27,529 nucleotides of DNA from Fragilaria radians (GCA_900642245.1 CAAAJI010000492.1:8999-36527), one strand, 5' to 3'. Positions 1 to 10,218 are shown, counted from the first letter of the stretch. The notes: generated by a model from the letters alone, not told the origin. Made by a program: numbers and translations.

Positions 1-1470
1 GGTGGGAACATGGCTGCCTCTTCGGTTGTCATGTGTATGGCACATTTTGGACAAAAGACCAATGTCGGCGTTTTTTTTTCCAAAGACTGTGATGGAATCT
101 GGCGACATTTGGGACAACAACGATGGAATGACACGGCATGTCGATTTTGATCTACCAAAACATCATCCTTCCGATTGGGTTCGTACCACTGAGCAACTGT
201 AAGGATACGATTTGCGGGAGGAAGAATGTCCATTTTTATAAAGAGGCAGTGAGGAGGACTTTGGAGATTCATCCTGTTCATCCAAATAGGAATCTTGTTG
301 CAAGTGATACTTTTGCTCTTGACATACTTGCACATACTGTTCCTCAAGAATACGACGTTCTGGCTCTGAAAATCGTTTCCAGGGTACATCTTTTCCAGGT
401 TTCTTGCCATTGATGTAGGGCAATCGAAAATAGAGAGCGACTGCGTGCACAGTAGGGGTTGTTGTGTTTGCAGTAGACCAATTGTATCTGTCATGGGGAA
501 GGAGGAATGGTCCATCAGTTCTTTCCAATCGATAGGAAGGACAGGGTGCCAACCATTCATCTCCTATCGTTGATTCACCACCTCGTGTCCGGAGCAATCC
601 AGAAACGACTAGATCCCTGTAGAGGAATGGATTGTGTGCACGAATATGAGCTGCCAATTCATATCGGGCTATACTATCCTCCAGGGATAAGTAACGTTCA
701 CATAAATGATCCAATACCTCCGATTTGTTTAATTTATCCAATGTTGAATAGGGTCCAGTTCCTAATACTTTCCATTGAGTATGTAACAATGTACGGGTTA
801 AGTTAGCATCCAATCGTTTGATATAAAACATCACTTCCGACGACACTGTCGCCAATGCCCATTTCGTAACTGTGAGTGCTCGATCGACCGTTTCTCGGAC
901 CGCCGTCCTGGAGGGTATGGGATATTGAGCAATTTCCCAAGCACGTAGGATCATACGATAGGATTGTACCACAACAGGACCCAACACAGGTTCTCCCACC
1001 AGGGGTGTTTGTCGGAGGATATACAATCCGTGTTGTGGCCACCTCCATTGCCTGTGGAGATTGAAGGAAATACATCGTATCGACAATGGTTTGTTCGATA
1101 CCCTGTATGGCAGGTAGGAGTAACCAATCACGAATGGGAACCAACAGACCATGTTCCAATCCGACGACACCCGTCTTGGCGGCACCATACAATTTCGATG
1201 CGGATTGGACACTCCCCACCAATAAACTACGAAGTGCTAAATATAAATTCTCCCAATGATCGACAGCACTCTGAGCTGCATCTATCGAAGCATCATTGGA
1301 ATCCCAAATCTTTTACAAAATGGATTAGGGGGGAAATATATGATATTATATTAAAACATTCACAGTCAAACATTCACAGTCATAAAACATACCTTTCGTT
1401 TACTTGACAAGACTGCTCGTTTCGAAACACGTCCCAAGGATGATAAGGTCTTTTTCTTATGAGTTACCAT
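1..1470 (-). CDS. Probable DDHD-type intracellular phospholipase, N-terminal part (3' end beyond window)
   Basis: A multi-exon minus-strand gene that I reconstruct from splice signals. Exon 1 (1393-1470) starts at ATG 1470 and encodes a basic 26-residue leader. Intron 1 (1310-1392, GTATGT...AAAAG) leads into a frame reading IWDSNDASIDAAQSAVDHWE. The frame then changes somewhere between about 980 and 1190. The main body (328-1051) includes RYELAAHIRAHNPFLYRDL and WKRFSEPERRILEEQY. A 139-bp intron (189-327, GTATGT...GCTCAG) joins WYEPNRKDDVLVDQ and a CxxC...CxxC zinc-ribbon-like stretch (HRCCPKC, FCPKCA) that runs off the left edge. The W-x-x-F-S...LE pattern followed by a 'DVLVDQ-RHAVSF' block resembles the region upstream of the catalytic domain in DDHD phospholipases (PA-PLA1/SEC23IP-like), which act on membrane phospholipids in Golgi/ER traffic. 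The Ser-hydrolase motif and DDHD domain are not in the window, so the call rests on the N-terminal region only. A single-base error could replace the internal frame change. Confidence 0.55.
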
Positions 1471-1539
1471 GACAGAACGTTTGTTTTTCCATCGCGATTA
1501 TTGCTTCTCTTGAATTGTTAACTCACCACTTGTTCTCAC

Positions 1540-1780
1540 GAAAACAAAAATGTTTCTTGCTAGTGCTATTATTGCACTGTGTACACGCAATGGTTATCGC
1601 CATCCTTAATAATAGTGAGGACAATGTCACTGTCATTGGTTTGCAGGTATTCAACTTCATTATGATACAATTTAACTGTCAATTGCGATATTCCACTTCA
1701 TTTACGACTTCATTGCAAACGAGAGGTGTAAGAATCTGTCAACAATACTTTTCCCTCTTCTGTTCAAGGAAGAACCAAGT
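1540..1780 (+). repeat. Diverged direct repeat, copy A
   Basis: This matches 2480-2700 in order and orientation. Shared landmarks include TAGTGCTATTATTGCACTGT against TAGTGCTAATACTACACTGT, then ACAATTTAACTGTCA against ACAATTAACTGTCA, then ACGAGAGGTGTAAGAATCTG against ACGAAAGGTGTAAGAGTATG, each followed by TCAACAAT and CTTTTCC. Divergence is high, so this is an old duplication or two copies of a dispersed element. I see no coding content. Confidence 0.5.
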
Positions 1781-2239
1781 ATTTTCATGAGGAACTCAGT
1801 ATTGAATATGTTTCCAAAGAAAAGTGATAAAAATTAATATTTGTGTGACAATTCTTTGGCATGGATCCAATTGCCTTTTCATCTCTTTCCGATGGACAAC
1901 CTATTTTGATCTCTGATGCCAAAGTATGTGTGGCTTGAAGGAGTCTGAAAGAGAGAGAGAGGAATGAAATGCTTCATTGATGAAGTGCTTTTGATGATAC
2001 CTCAAAAGTCTCACAAAAGCTCCGATTGGGTGTCAGAAAAAAGGGGGGTGATTGCAAGCGCATGCAATTCAAAATTTCTGGTTTTCCTCCATAAGAAGTT
2101 ATGGATCTGAGTGCTATTGTCAACTTGGGGTGCAATTGTAGCTTGTTCAAACCAACTGTAGTTTGAGAAAATTATCTGAAACTAAAACTGAGGTGGATCC
2201 TTGGCTTGATGGGCTGAAACCAATATAGTTTCCCAAATG

Positions 2240-2395
2240 TAACCGACAGATGATGAATCTCCAATGTTGAAACCTCATAAAACGTTACCAAAGGATGATA
2301 GATGATAAATCTCCAATGTTGGAACCTCATGAAGTGCTCCCGACATATGAGCAATCTTCAATGTTGGACCATACTATCGACAGATGACAGATGAT
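2240..2395 (+). repeat. Degenerate tandem repeat, ~50-bp unit x3
   Basis: Three successive units share the core 'AATCTCCAATGTTGGAACCTCAT' in variant forms: AATCTCCAATGTTGAAACC, AATCTCCAATGTTGGAACC and AATCTTCAATGTTGGACC. They are separated by GACAGATGATG-like spacers. The array is old and non-coding. Confidence 0.6.
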
Positions 2396-2479
2396 GTTTC
2401 CATGGCGATTACTACTACTAACACAGAAGGGACTTGACTCTTGGCTGCTGTCTCAAGAGAATAAGCCATTGTTCTTCTG

Positions 2480-2700
2480 ACGGATAAAAATATGTATGGA
2501 TAGTGCTAATACTACACTGTTATATTGTGAGCAATACCAATAATAACCTATGGTTTCAACATCCTATAAAGTGAGTACAATTAACTGTCATTGCTCTTCA
2601 ACTGAATGTACTCATTAATAGTTTCAAACGAAAGGTGTAAGAGTATGTCAACAATGCTTTTCCTTCGCTCTTCACGATCGTTCTCTCAGATGCTTATTCT
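2480..2700 (+). repeat. Diverged direct repeat, copy B
   Basis: Partner of 1540-1780, about 940 bp downstream in the same orientation, with the same order of conserved blocks separated by small indels. Neither copy has an open frame shared with the other. Confidence 0.5.
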
Positions 2701-2753
2701 TTGAACAGATCCTGACATTGTGACTGTCCGTCTGATTTTCAGAACCATCATAG

Positions 2754-2854
2754 AGTATCCAAGTATGATGGGTTCATTTTTGCTAGACAGTCGAAGTATG
2801 TTGGTTTCAATTATGCTAGATAGTCCATGTATGATGACTTCAATTTTGGTAGAT
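2754..2854 (+). repeat. 33-bp tandem repeat x3
   Basis: Three direct units (35, 33 and 33 bp) share AGT(C)..A(A/T)GTATG(A/T)TG..TTCA(A/T)TTTTG(C/G)TAGA. The period is a multiple of three, so one frame stays open and gives an 11-residue repeat inside a short open frame (2720-2962). I see no other evidence that it is translated. Confidence 0.65.
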
Positions 2855-3308
2855 ACTTTTTGTCAAATCGACAATAACTCCTGTTTTCCATTCCTGCTTT
2901 CTAGTTTTTATAAAGCAATGAGAAGGATTTACTATAAATATCTCATTCCAAACTTTGGATGAGCTTAGTGAGGTCTTTATACTTTATTCCATACGATATT
3001 CTTGGGTTAAAGGTTGTACATTTGCTCTGCTGCCTTACTGCTCTACATGTGGATTGCATATAGCTTTGTCACCCCTGTTGTGAAGTAGCTTTCTCTTTAT
3101 TTAGATTGCATGCAAGTATGATGCATACGTTGAATATCCCTTCTCTCAGATGCAATGTCACATATATTATGGAAAAAAAGTAATTTACAAAAGTAACTTC
3201 AGATTCTTTTAATGAATAGAAGATTTGAGCACATTATAAACGATGATTCTAGTTCTTAATCTGGTAGACAAATGAACAAAGGGTAGTCTTTTTTTCATTT
3301 GTATGTGT

Positions 3309-3378
3309 CATTGAACAATACGCTTAGATTTCTTGTGTTATTGAACAATACTCTTCGATTTCTTGTATTGAACAACTG
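3309..3378 (+). repeat. ~30-bp tandem repeat, 2.4 copies
   Basis: ATTGAACAATACGCTTAGAT, then TTCTTGTGTT, is followed by ATTGAACAATACTCTTCGAT, then TTCTTGT, and a third partial ATTGAACAACTGTC. It is a short non-coding minisatellite upstream of the gene at 3646. Confidence 0.65.
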
Positions 3379-3645
3379 TCATACAAACGACAATCTGACA
3401 GTTTTGGTAACTTTTTAGCATCGCTGACGTTGCAATCACGGTTTTCTCCAATGCCATTTAAAATGGAGGACATGATTCTAGAGAATGACTTCCTGGACTT
3501 CCCTATTCTTTGATGTTCATTGTTTAGGATAACAAAGACCTTTAGGACTCTGAAGGACCTTTTTAAATGACCCCATAGTATTAACTTTCTTCAAGAACTA
3601 ATTGTCACTTTTCACCTTCAAAATTTCGGCGTAATACAATTTGTT

Positions 3646-4143
3646 ATGATACGTGAACAGAAACTTAAATCTATCTTAACAATTACCGAACCAGCAACCA
3701 TGAGTGATTTAAACACACAATATCATGGTTATAATCAAACTGAGAAGGAGGAAGATCTCAGCGAAATCTTTGAAGATATTTGTCAAGACGCGGAAGTTGA
3801 AGATGAGATGGAATTGAGTCGCAACCGAGAAAGCCGTAGGTCCTCTATGTCAGGAATTGGTGACTATTACAGTGATGATACTGGGGTCGATATCCCAACT
3901 CATCGCCGTCGCCATTCGACATTCAATCCTAGAGATCGGAAATCTCATCGCAACGCAAGGGAGGAAGTGAAGGAACACTTGATTAGTGTACAAGATGAAT
4001 CTCATGCACAACGACGCATCTCTGTCAACAGTTTGATGGATTTTAACTTGTGCCTTGATATCGCCATGGCGGCATCGATGGAAGACATGTCACCTGCTCT
4101 GGAAATCTCTTGCCCTGTTCTTAGCTATATGTCTGGTCAATGA
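3646..4143 (+). CDS. Unknown protein with three RRxS phosphosite-like motifs (C-terminus in another frame)
   Basis: The 165-aa open frame starts at ATG 3646; a second in-frame ATG at 3700 is an alternative start. The N-terminus is acidic (EKEEDLSEIFEDICQD). The middle is basic with RRSSM, RRRHSTF and QRRISV, all fitting the R-R-x-S consensus of PKA-like kinases. The frame stops at TGA 4141. The +1 frame (4144-4354) continues directly with a hydrophilic, protein-like sequence (DDLLDDKVKSKRPSLISVSE...DEYDIPYAMENDPEVKAFEI). I infer either one inserted base near 4130-4140 or a decayed gene, since no intron of suitable length is visible. I do not recognise the family. The product is probably soluble: there is no signal peptide or membrane segment. 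Confidence 0.5.
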   Translation: MIREQKLKSILTITEPATMSDLNTQYHGYNQTEKEEDLSEIFEDICQDAEVEDEMELSRNRESRRSSMSGIGDYYSDDTGVDIPTHRRRHSTFNPRDRKSHRNAREEVKEHLISVQDESHAQRRISVNSLMDFNLCLDIAMAASMEDMSPALEISCPVLSYMSGQ

Positions 4144-4354
4144 CGATTTGCTTGATGACAAGGTGAAGAGTAAGAGGCCATCACTCATATCTGTATCAGA
4201 AACTAATGCTACTGCTAAGCTTAAAGACGCAAGCATTACCGAGGATGAATATGATATTCCTTATGCAATGGAGAATGATCCGGAGGTCAAGGCCTTTGAA
4301 ATAAAATTGGAATTCTCTGGATCAAGATTTCCACAGACGTCCGGAAAGGGTTAA
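4144..4354 (+). pseudogene. Out-of-frame C-terminal continuation of the RRxS protein
   Basis: About 70 codons are open in the frame +1 to the upstream gene and end at TAA 4352-4354. Composition (charged, Ser/Thr/Asp-rich, KRPSL) matches the upstream product rather than the spacer. It has no start codon of its own in a plausible context, so I treat it as the displaced tail of the gene at 3646-4143, lost through a frameshift or a sequencing error. Confidence 0.4.
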
Positions 4355-5025
4355 AATGAAGTTTTAATCCCTTTATGGAAACATTCAAGCAATGTTCGAC
4401 ACAGATGGACTACAAGGTCAATTGAGAGACAAGATCTGGGCTTAATGTGCAATGACTGCAACTTATTTATCACATGTTTTCTCTACAAAGTCACGCTTGA
4501 AAGTCTTTTGAAATTGTAATGCGGAGTAAATCAAATTCAGCACAAAAATCTTACAATACTTGGTGAAGTATGATTTGTCACTAGCAAGGACAGATGCAAG
4601 CAAAATTGACCAACCTAGCTATCATGATGGAGATTGTTGATGATCAAACCTGTTAAAGTTAGGCAATTTTTCCCATGTCAATGATTGTGCTGTATACTTT
4701 ATATTCATTTGGTCCATATTTTGATTGTCGTCTATCACCGAAGAATTAAATTTGGAATACTTTGGATTCTACAGTTCTTCATCCTTGTTTGTATGGTTGA
4801 TATTGATCCCCTCTAGGGTGTATGATACATGTCAACAACTGGGATGTCACAATTCACTATTACCTAACAATTTGCTTCATTGCAGCTTTGTATTTGATCT
4901 AAACTCTCTTGTGCCTTGTTTCAAATGACAATACTATCAATAGCAAACAATTAGAGAATTCAAATTATTTAGATTACGTTTTAACGAATCCTATCCAGCT
5001 ATGACATTCCTAGAATCAAATGATA
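4355..5025. other. Spacer, nothing recognised
   Basis: An AT-rich stretch between the 3' ends of convergent genes (3646 plus, 5475 minus). It should hold both 3' UTRs. I see no open frame of substance, RNA gene or repeat. Confidence 0.55.
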
Positions 5026-5475
5026 TTAACGTAGTACTAGAGTACCTGTGCAAACCTCTCCTGTGTCGCTTGCCGTTGCACGTGCCACAACTCTGTTCCT
5101 GCCTCTCCTTCTCGCAATGTCTGTGCTTATATCGAAAATGTAAACAGTATCATCATCTAGACCATCATCAGTGGTGTCTTCACCAAAAGAAGTTCCTGCC
5201 GCAACTGTTCTCTGAAATACAGTTCTGTTGTTATTCCTGATCACAATGTCCCAGTTCTGCTCTTCCAAGACACTATTTTCGGCCTCAAAATCAACATCAA
5301 TCATTGCATTTTCACGTTCAAGTGCTAAGGTCCACCTAGATCCCTCGCTGCATCTTCCACTCTTCAGGAGAACCCTAGCATTTGCCATTGGTAGAGTCGA
5401 AAGCATTGTCGTGACAACAAACGTAACGAAGTACAATAAGTTGAAGCGAAATCGGAGAAAATTGTATGAGGTCAT
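5026..5475 (-). CDS. Small secreted protein of bacterial type, with a conserved cysteine pair
   Basis: 149 aa, uninterrupted, starting at ATG 5475. Residues 1-33 form a clear secretory signal: positively charged start, hydrophobic core LLYFVTFVVTTML, and a likely cut after ANA33. The mature part (about 116 aa) has GRCSEGSRWTL at 41-50, a beta-rich middle (DVDFEAENSVLEEQNWDIVI), and a C-terminal TGEVCTGT. The only two cysteines, C42 and C142, bracket the domain and probably form one disulfide. The layout (CS...S.W.L, then a V/I-rich 'W.V.IR.N...' block, then TGE.C.G near the end) recalls small exported proteins common in actinobacteria. I recognise the architecture but cannot name a family. 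It lacks the ASAFAP-type motif of diatom plastid targeting, so secretion is the expected fate. Promoter and 5' UTR should lie at 5476-5700. Confidence 0.72.
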   Translation of the reverse strand: MTSYNFLRFRFNLLYFVTFVVTTMLSTLPMANARVLLKSGRCSEGSRWTLALERENAMIDVDFEAENSVLEEQNWDIVIRNNNRTVFQRTVAAGTSFGEDTTDDGLDDDTVYIFDISTDIARRRGRNRVVARATASDTGEVCTGTLVLR

Positions 5476-6740
5476 GACCGTAGATGGAAATTACTTATTG
5501 ACAAATTCGAAAATGTGAGATTGCACGTGAATTAGAAAGCTGTGACTTTCTGTAAATCTTGCCAAATTCATGAACGATTGATGTCATCAACCATCATGCT
5601 TGATACAAGATCAATCGGTTACAAAATTGCAGGCATTGTGATCATGGATGACGTAGCGTAGCGATGTGAATCGTGCGACGGCTGGGAAAGATTCCCTTGG
5701 CATCAAAACCTAAACCTTACAAGAGTTTTGGTATTTCAATGATTCCTTTCTGAAATAGAAACTTAAATTCTAGAAGTAACAGTTAATCCAAGTCAAGACA
5801 TAGTGTTGACAACTTTTTTGTAGATTCTTATCCAACCTGAAGTCATAAATTGATTTTTCAAGGCATAGAGAACACCATCTACAAGACCAGGAATACATAA
5901 AATGGTACAAAATTCGAGAAAAAGTGGAGTATCAAGACTATATATGATCAATTCTATGAAGTTCAATGCTTTAATTATTTGGTTTCTGGAAAGATAAAAT
6001 TCGTTCTAAAATAAAATTAAGCTTTAAATTATTATTTTGTGTAAATTGTGAGCCTATAATTTAATGTACTATTGTCTATCTTAGCGACAAAGAAGATGGC
6101 TATAATTACCGTTGCAAACTCTTTTCTGAACCGTTAGGATGTGCCAAAGATATTCTAACATATGTCTTAAGTTCTCTAGCATAGCAAAGATTTAACAAGC
6201 AATGACCTTGTTTAGCAAGTTTTAGGTATCCTTGATAAAAGCAACTGAAAAAATGGCAATGAAGAGTATCTATAACAAATAAAACAGAATAATAATTATA
6301 GTTCTAAAAATATGCTTTGTAATGTAGGAGTCAAACCCAGAGCATTGTAATTACTTGACAGTACTCAACCAGTCAATTTCCAACTGGTAACACTAAAATA
6401 TATAAACTATCATAATATCTCACTAGTTTCAGCATCTCAATGTCTTTTGTTGTTATTTTTTGTCTGAGTATTAGCTTGTGCCCCAAAAAGCTAAAGGACT
6501 TGAAATCCAAGTCACTGATAACCCCCGCTTCAAGGTTCCAATCTTGTTATACTCCACACCAGACTTGGTGCAAAGGATGTGAACAAGGTAAGGTGAAATT
6601 CAGTAGGAACCTGAAGAATAGTTGAAAAGTTAAAGTTGCCTTAAAAGGTTGACATTAAAGTTGAAGGTCAATATGCTCATTGACATGTGAAGGAAATTGC
6701 ATTTTTTTTGAGACTTAAGTCTCTGAGTTTTTGTTCCAGA
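5476..6740. other. AT-rich spacer, no gene recognised
   Basis: Contains the upstream region of the minus-strand secreted-protein gene (a TGACGTAG box lies near 5649) and then very AT-rich DNA. Short open frames (for example 6440-6625) have no start context or domain. The right end approaches the retroelement relic, and some of the DNA from about 6500 may already belong to it. Confidence 0.5.
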
Positions 6741-6749
6741 TGATCCGTT

Positions 6750-7440
6750 TCCATTCATGCTTCTGTTGAAGAAGAATCCTTTAAACAACATAATGTTGTA
6801 CTTGGTGTCAGGTTCATCCAGCAACTTGGTCTTGTTTTTGATGTCAAAAGATGCCTTGTTTCCTGGGATAAACTCTATAATCCTATACTTCTATGCGCCA
6901 GCTTAGATCCATCAAAACTAAAAAATATAACTTCAACTGATACCCAGATTTTGGAAGCTTCCTTTGTGCAAATCTATTCCGTTTGAACAAGGCACTCAAG
7001 AAAGTTTCAAGGTTAGTAATGAAGGAATCATTGTTAGCCTAACCAACAAGCATTTTAAGTTGACATTTGACCGTGTAATTAATGCTGCAGATGGTTGTGC
7101 TACAGGTGTTATGATGAAATTCTTACGTGCTGAGCATACTAATGATGGATTCGCTCATGCTTTGATTGGTCACCAGAAGACTTACAACATTAATCATCTA
7201 CATAGATTGTTTGGACATTGTGCTCAAGAAACTATCAAGGATACAGTCAAGATGTATCGTTTTAAGTATTCTAGAGAGCTTGGAACTTGTGAGGAATGTG
7301 CAATTGCTAAGGTACAATAGAAAAATGAGCAAGAACTGGTCAGGCTCAAGCAATGCTCCTGGTGAACGTTTATTTATACATTGATAATAAGTTTAATGAA
7401 AAGAAGGAGTTTCGGAGGAGCCAAACATAAAAAAATTAAT
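6750..7440 (+). mobile_element. Decayed Ty1/copia-type retrotransposon fragment (protease-like and GAG-pre-integrase parts)
   Basis: Two recognisable pieces lie in order. At 6762-6915 a frame reads VVLGVRFIQQLGLVFDV and then WDKLYNP, like the C-terminal end of retroelement aspartic proteases (ILG.DFL..LGL..DF.....W). At 6964-7320 a 118-aa frame contains SNEGIIVSLTNKHFKL and then YNINHLHRLFGH...CEECAIAK, which fits the HHCC-type GAG-pre-integrase domain of copia elements. A stop (7318) interrupts it. The following codons still read as NWSGSSNAPGERLF, the usual start of the integrase core, and then dissolve into stops near 7400. No reverse transcriptase, RNase H or LTRs are visible. It is an old, non-autonomous relic. 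Confidence 0.72.
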
Positions 7441-7444
7441 GATT

Positions 7445-7780
7445 ATCAGCGAAAACAATGAAAACGTTTTTCATGCTCTTCTGAAGTATCAAGTTTAGTC
7501 TTACAACAATCTACCAATCAAAGTTAGTAATCCCTAGTGATGAAACCTTTTGTCTTCATATTTTGCTTGCCGGATTCTTACAACTTGATCAGCGTGCATT
7601 TAGGTAAGGTTTGTTAAGGAAAAACCTAATCCTTTTGGAATTGAGTCTCCGGTTTTAACGGTGCAATGAGCAAACAGTACATACCGTCATAAAAGACTGT
7701 GTCTACGTCATACCGTAGGTTAGAGGTTTGACTGGATTCTTCGTTTTAAGTGTAGAGTCGAAAAGAAAATCCCGAATACA
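7445..7780. other. Spacer, nothing recognised
   Basis: Unique AT-rich DNA between the retroelement relic and the first MGN gene. It would hold that gene's promoter. I see no repeat or open frame worth naming. Confidence 0.5.
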
Positions 7781-8150
7781 ATGGGAAATGATGTTGCGAC
7801 GCAAGCCAGTATGATGGCAGCCAAGACCAAAATATCGGGTGCTCTATCATCTGTAGAAGAAACATTAGGAGGAGGAGCAAAGGGAGCAAACTCTCGTCAA
7901 ATTCCCAAAACGACACAACGGGAATGGAACAACATGCACAAGGAAACCTTAGAACTGTAAGTTCACGTCCGACAGAAAATGCACCAGCATCTCAAAATCA
8001 AGTCGTGTGTCTCAAAGAGTTTATCATCATCATCACTATTATTTCTATAGTCATCAACAGAATCAAATACGAGCAGAACAACGTAAGAACGAAGCAAAAA
8101 AACGATGGGAGGCAAATATTAAGCGGAAGCAACAAGCTGCCAAGAAATAA
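7781..8150 (+). pseudogene. Small MGN-starting gene 1 with basic coiled tail displaced by a frameshift or short intron
   Basis: ATG 7781 opens a 59-codon frame ending at TAA 7958. It contains KISGALSSVEETLGGG and then REWNNMHKETLEL. Immediately afterwards the +1 frame is open to TAA 8148-8150 and ends in the strongly basic, helix-like AEQRKNEAKKRWEANIKRKQ. The same two-part layout recurs in the neighbour at 8392-8791, so head and tail belong together. GTAAGT at 7956 is a good donor consensus, but no acceptor of normal spacing restores the tail frame, so a single-base change is the simpler reading. The MGN start could be N-myristoylated, but this is weak because the following residues are not the preferred ones. 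I do not recognise a family. Confidence 0.45.
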
Positions 8151-8391
8151 AGTTCATCTGGGTTGCTCCGTTAGGAAACCGATCATGGTTATTTTTTCAC
8201 TCGTGAAACAAAAAACGTAAATCTCAATTTCGTGGAAACGTAGGTACGATTCTTGTTAATGCTAAGTACCACCGTTATTGGAATCTTTCTGTGTGTATGT
8301 TTCATGTTCTAGTTCGTCACGATCGTGTTGAAACGGAAGAGAAAATCTCAGTCATTTTCCAATTGTTCCCATATCGATACGAATTCAAAAC

Positions 8392-8791
8392 ATGGGAAAC
8401 AAATCACCCACCTCCTCCTCCTCCACCCCCTCCACTTCGTTGACTCGCCAGGTAGAAATGAAGGTTGCTAGAGGAAAAATGAGTGAGGCCCTGACATCCC
8501 TAGAAGGGATTCTGGATACTAAAAATAAAGACAATCAACGAAAGGAACCCAAGTCATGTCAGAAGGAATGGAATGCTATGCATAAGGAAACGAGAAAGGT
8601 GTAAGTGAATCATTGGAGAATTCGATCAAAAGCATGTCGTTGTATTCCTAACGTGTCCTGGAATGCCATGAAAATGAAGATTCAAGGAAAATCATGCTCG
8701 GATAAAGATTCGACAAAGTAAGGCAAAAGAAATGTGGGCAGCTGGGCGTATGAAGGCTTGTACAGAAACTAGTTCACAACAGAAGATTTAA
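8392..8791 (+). pseudogene. Small MGN-starting gene 2, tandem paralogue with displaced tail
   Basis: ATG 8392 opens a 70-codon frame to TAA 8602-8604. After a Ser/Pro/Thr stretch it carries KMSEALTSLEGILD and QKEWNAMHKETRKV, which align with KISGALSSVEETLG and QREWNNMHKETLEL of the gene 600 bp upstream. Downstream, out of frame, a stretch ending at TAA 8789-8791 reads IRQSKAKEMWAAGRMKA, matching the basic tail IRAEQRKNEAKKRWEANIKR of gene 1. GTAAGT directly overlaps the stop at 8602, as in gene 1, so a shared intron donor is possible. The copies are old, since fewer than half of the residues match. Whether either makes a full protein is open. Confidence 0.42.
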
Positions 8792-10218
8792 AAAGACATG
8801 GATGTAGGGATCATGAATGTTACCTTTCCACTACGTTCATTTTAAAAGTGGTCTCACCGGAATACTACTTTTCGAGTGATTGTAAAATGTAGATAGAACT
8901 CTCTGATTTGCATTCTGACAATAATGATTACCGAACGAGCATATGGTATCCTTTGAATCTTGATTTGGAAAAGTTGGATCATTATTATAATAATATTTAA
9001 ATGGTTGATTTTGAAAAAAACAATTGCCTACACTCATTGTGTGAATCTCCAAGATTACTGGAAAATCTCTCATTGCAGCAATGACATTTTGACAATGGAA
9101 AGCTGAATTTTACCTGTTTTTCATAAAATCATTACGCAGAATGAAAGTTGCATGTTAGGCATGGCATTCGATACAATTACTGCATAGCTTTGGCAAAAAA
9201 TAGTAAGGGATATACATTCCACAACATTAAATTGCAGTAAGAAAGAAATACGGCAAATATGAGATATACTAGAACCCTTGAAATTGCATTACACTTTGGG
9301 AATTTTCAAAGTTTGATTTCCAATTCTAAACAAATGAAAATGCAGCTTTTTCTCTCCAGTTATTGCTGCATTACTTCTGTATATTGTGAAGAATACATTA
9401 ATCTTTTTTGCTGACTTTAATGGATACATGAATAACAAAAGCGAAGCCTGGAAGTGGTGCAGAGATAAAAACTTCATTTTTTGAGGAAAAAAAAACAGAA
9501 AGCCCTTTTAATATTGATTTCTAGAATTATTTGACGTAGCGAAAGAATCTTGGGATTAAATCAACACAAAATTGCAAACCATACCTGCAGCAAAAAAAGT
9601 ATGGAATGAAATGCAAGCAACAATCTAGGATGGATCCTTCAAAAGTTTAAATTAGAGACTTGAATCCAAACATCAAGTATAGAGAACACGCAAAATTGCC
9701 TTGATTAATAAATTTGAAGTTAAATATTAAACAATGAATCTCTTTTTGGAACATTCGCTACGTAACACAAAAGCGTGCAAATCAATTCAAATCCAAAGAT
9801 ATGGAATATTGAAGCTTCCAATTTCTCTAATTCAAGAGGCTGATGTTTTTGCGATATTCTCTCTTTAGGAGAAAGGTAGCATTCTATAGAGGTAAATTGT
9901 AGGATAGATCCAAAGTATGATTCATATTTGTCATCCATCAAATTTGTAATCAAATTTGCAATCAAATTACACTTTCGCCATAATTTGTGACCACCGTAAA
10001 CTTTCGAGACATTGCTACTGGTCGTGATAACCATAGAAAATTTATTGAAAGGCCAAAATTGGTTTTTAAACATTATAATTCTCACATATTTCCACCTATG
10101 GTATCGTCGTCGACAAAATTGTAGTCATCTTCAGTCATTCTCAATATTTGATCATCCGTCAACTTTATCCTCAATTCCGAACTGTGACATCCAAGTGGGA
10201 GAGAAACCTCTATTTAAC
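8792..10218. other. AT-rich spacer, no gene recognised
   Basis: About 1.4 kb with only short open frames on both strands (the longest, 9720-10085 minus, has no domain or splice support). The last 100-200 bp should contain the promoter of the secreted PT-repeat gene. I see no RNA gene or obvious repeat. Confidence 0.5.

Larger units (their letters stand above)
1471..3645. other. Gene-poor spacer with degenerate repeats
   Basis: I see no convincing coding region. Open frames here are short and lack codon or domain support. The stretch holds two diverged copies of a roughly 200-bp sequence and three small tandem repeats, listed separately. The first few hundred bases should contain the promoter of the minus-strand gene starting at 1470, and the last few hundred that of the plus-strand gene starting at 3646. 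Confidence 0.6.

Noticed and set aside
5640..5660. TGACGTAG box as a CO2/cAMP-responsive element for the secreted-protein gene
   Set aside because: A single short match in AT-rich DNA is expected by chance, and there is no second element.
6325..6400. tRNA-like B-box (GGGTTTGACTCC on the minus strand)
   Set aside because: I could not form acceptor or T-stem pairing around it, so there is no cloverleaf.
9720..10085. 121-codon minus-strand open frame
   Set aside because: No domain, signal or splice support, and it lies in AT-rich spacer with composition like its surroundings.
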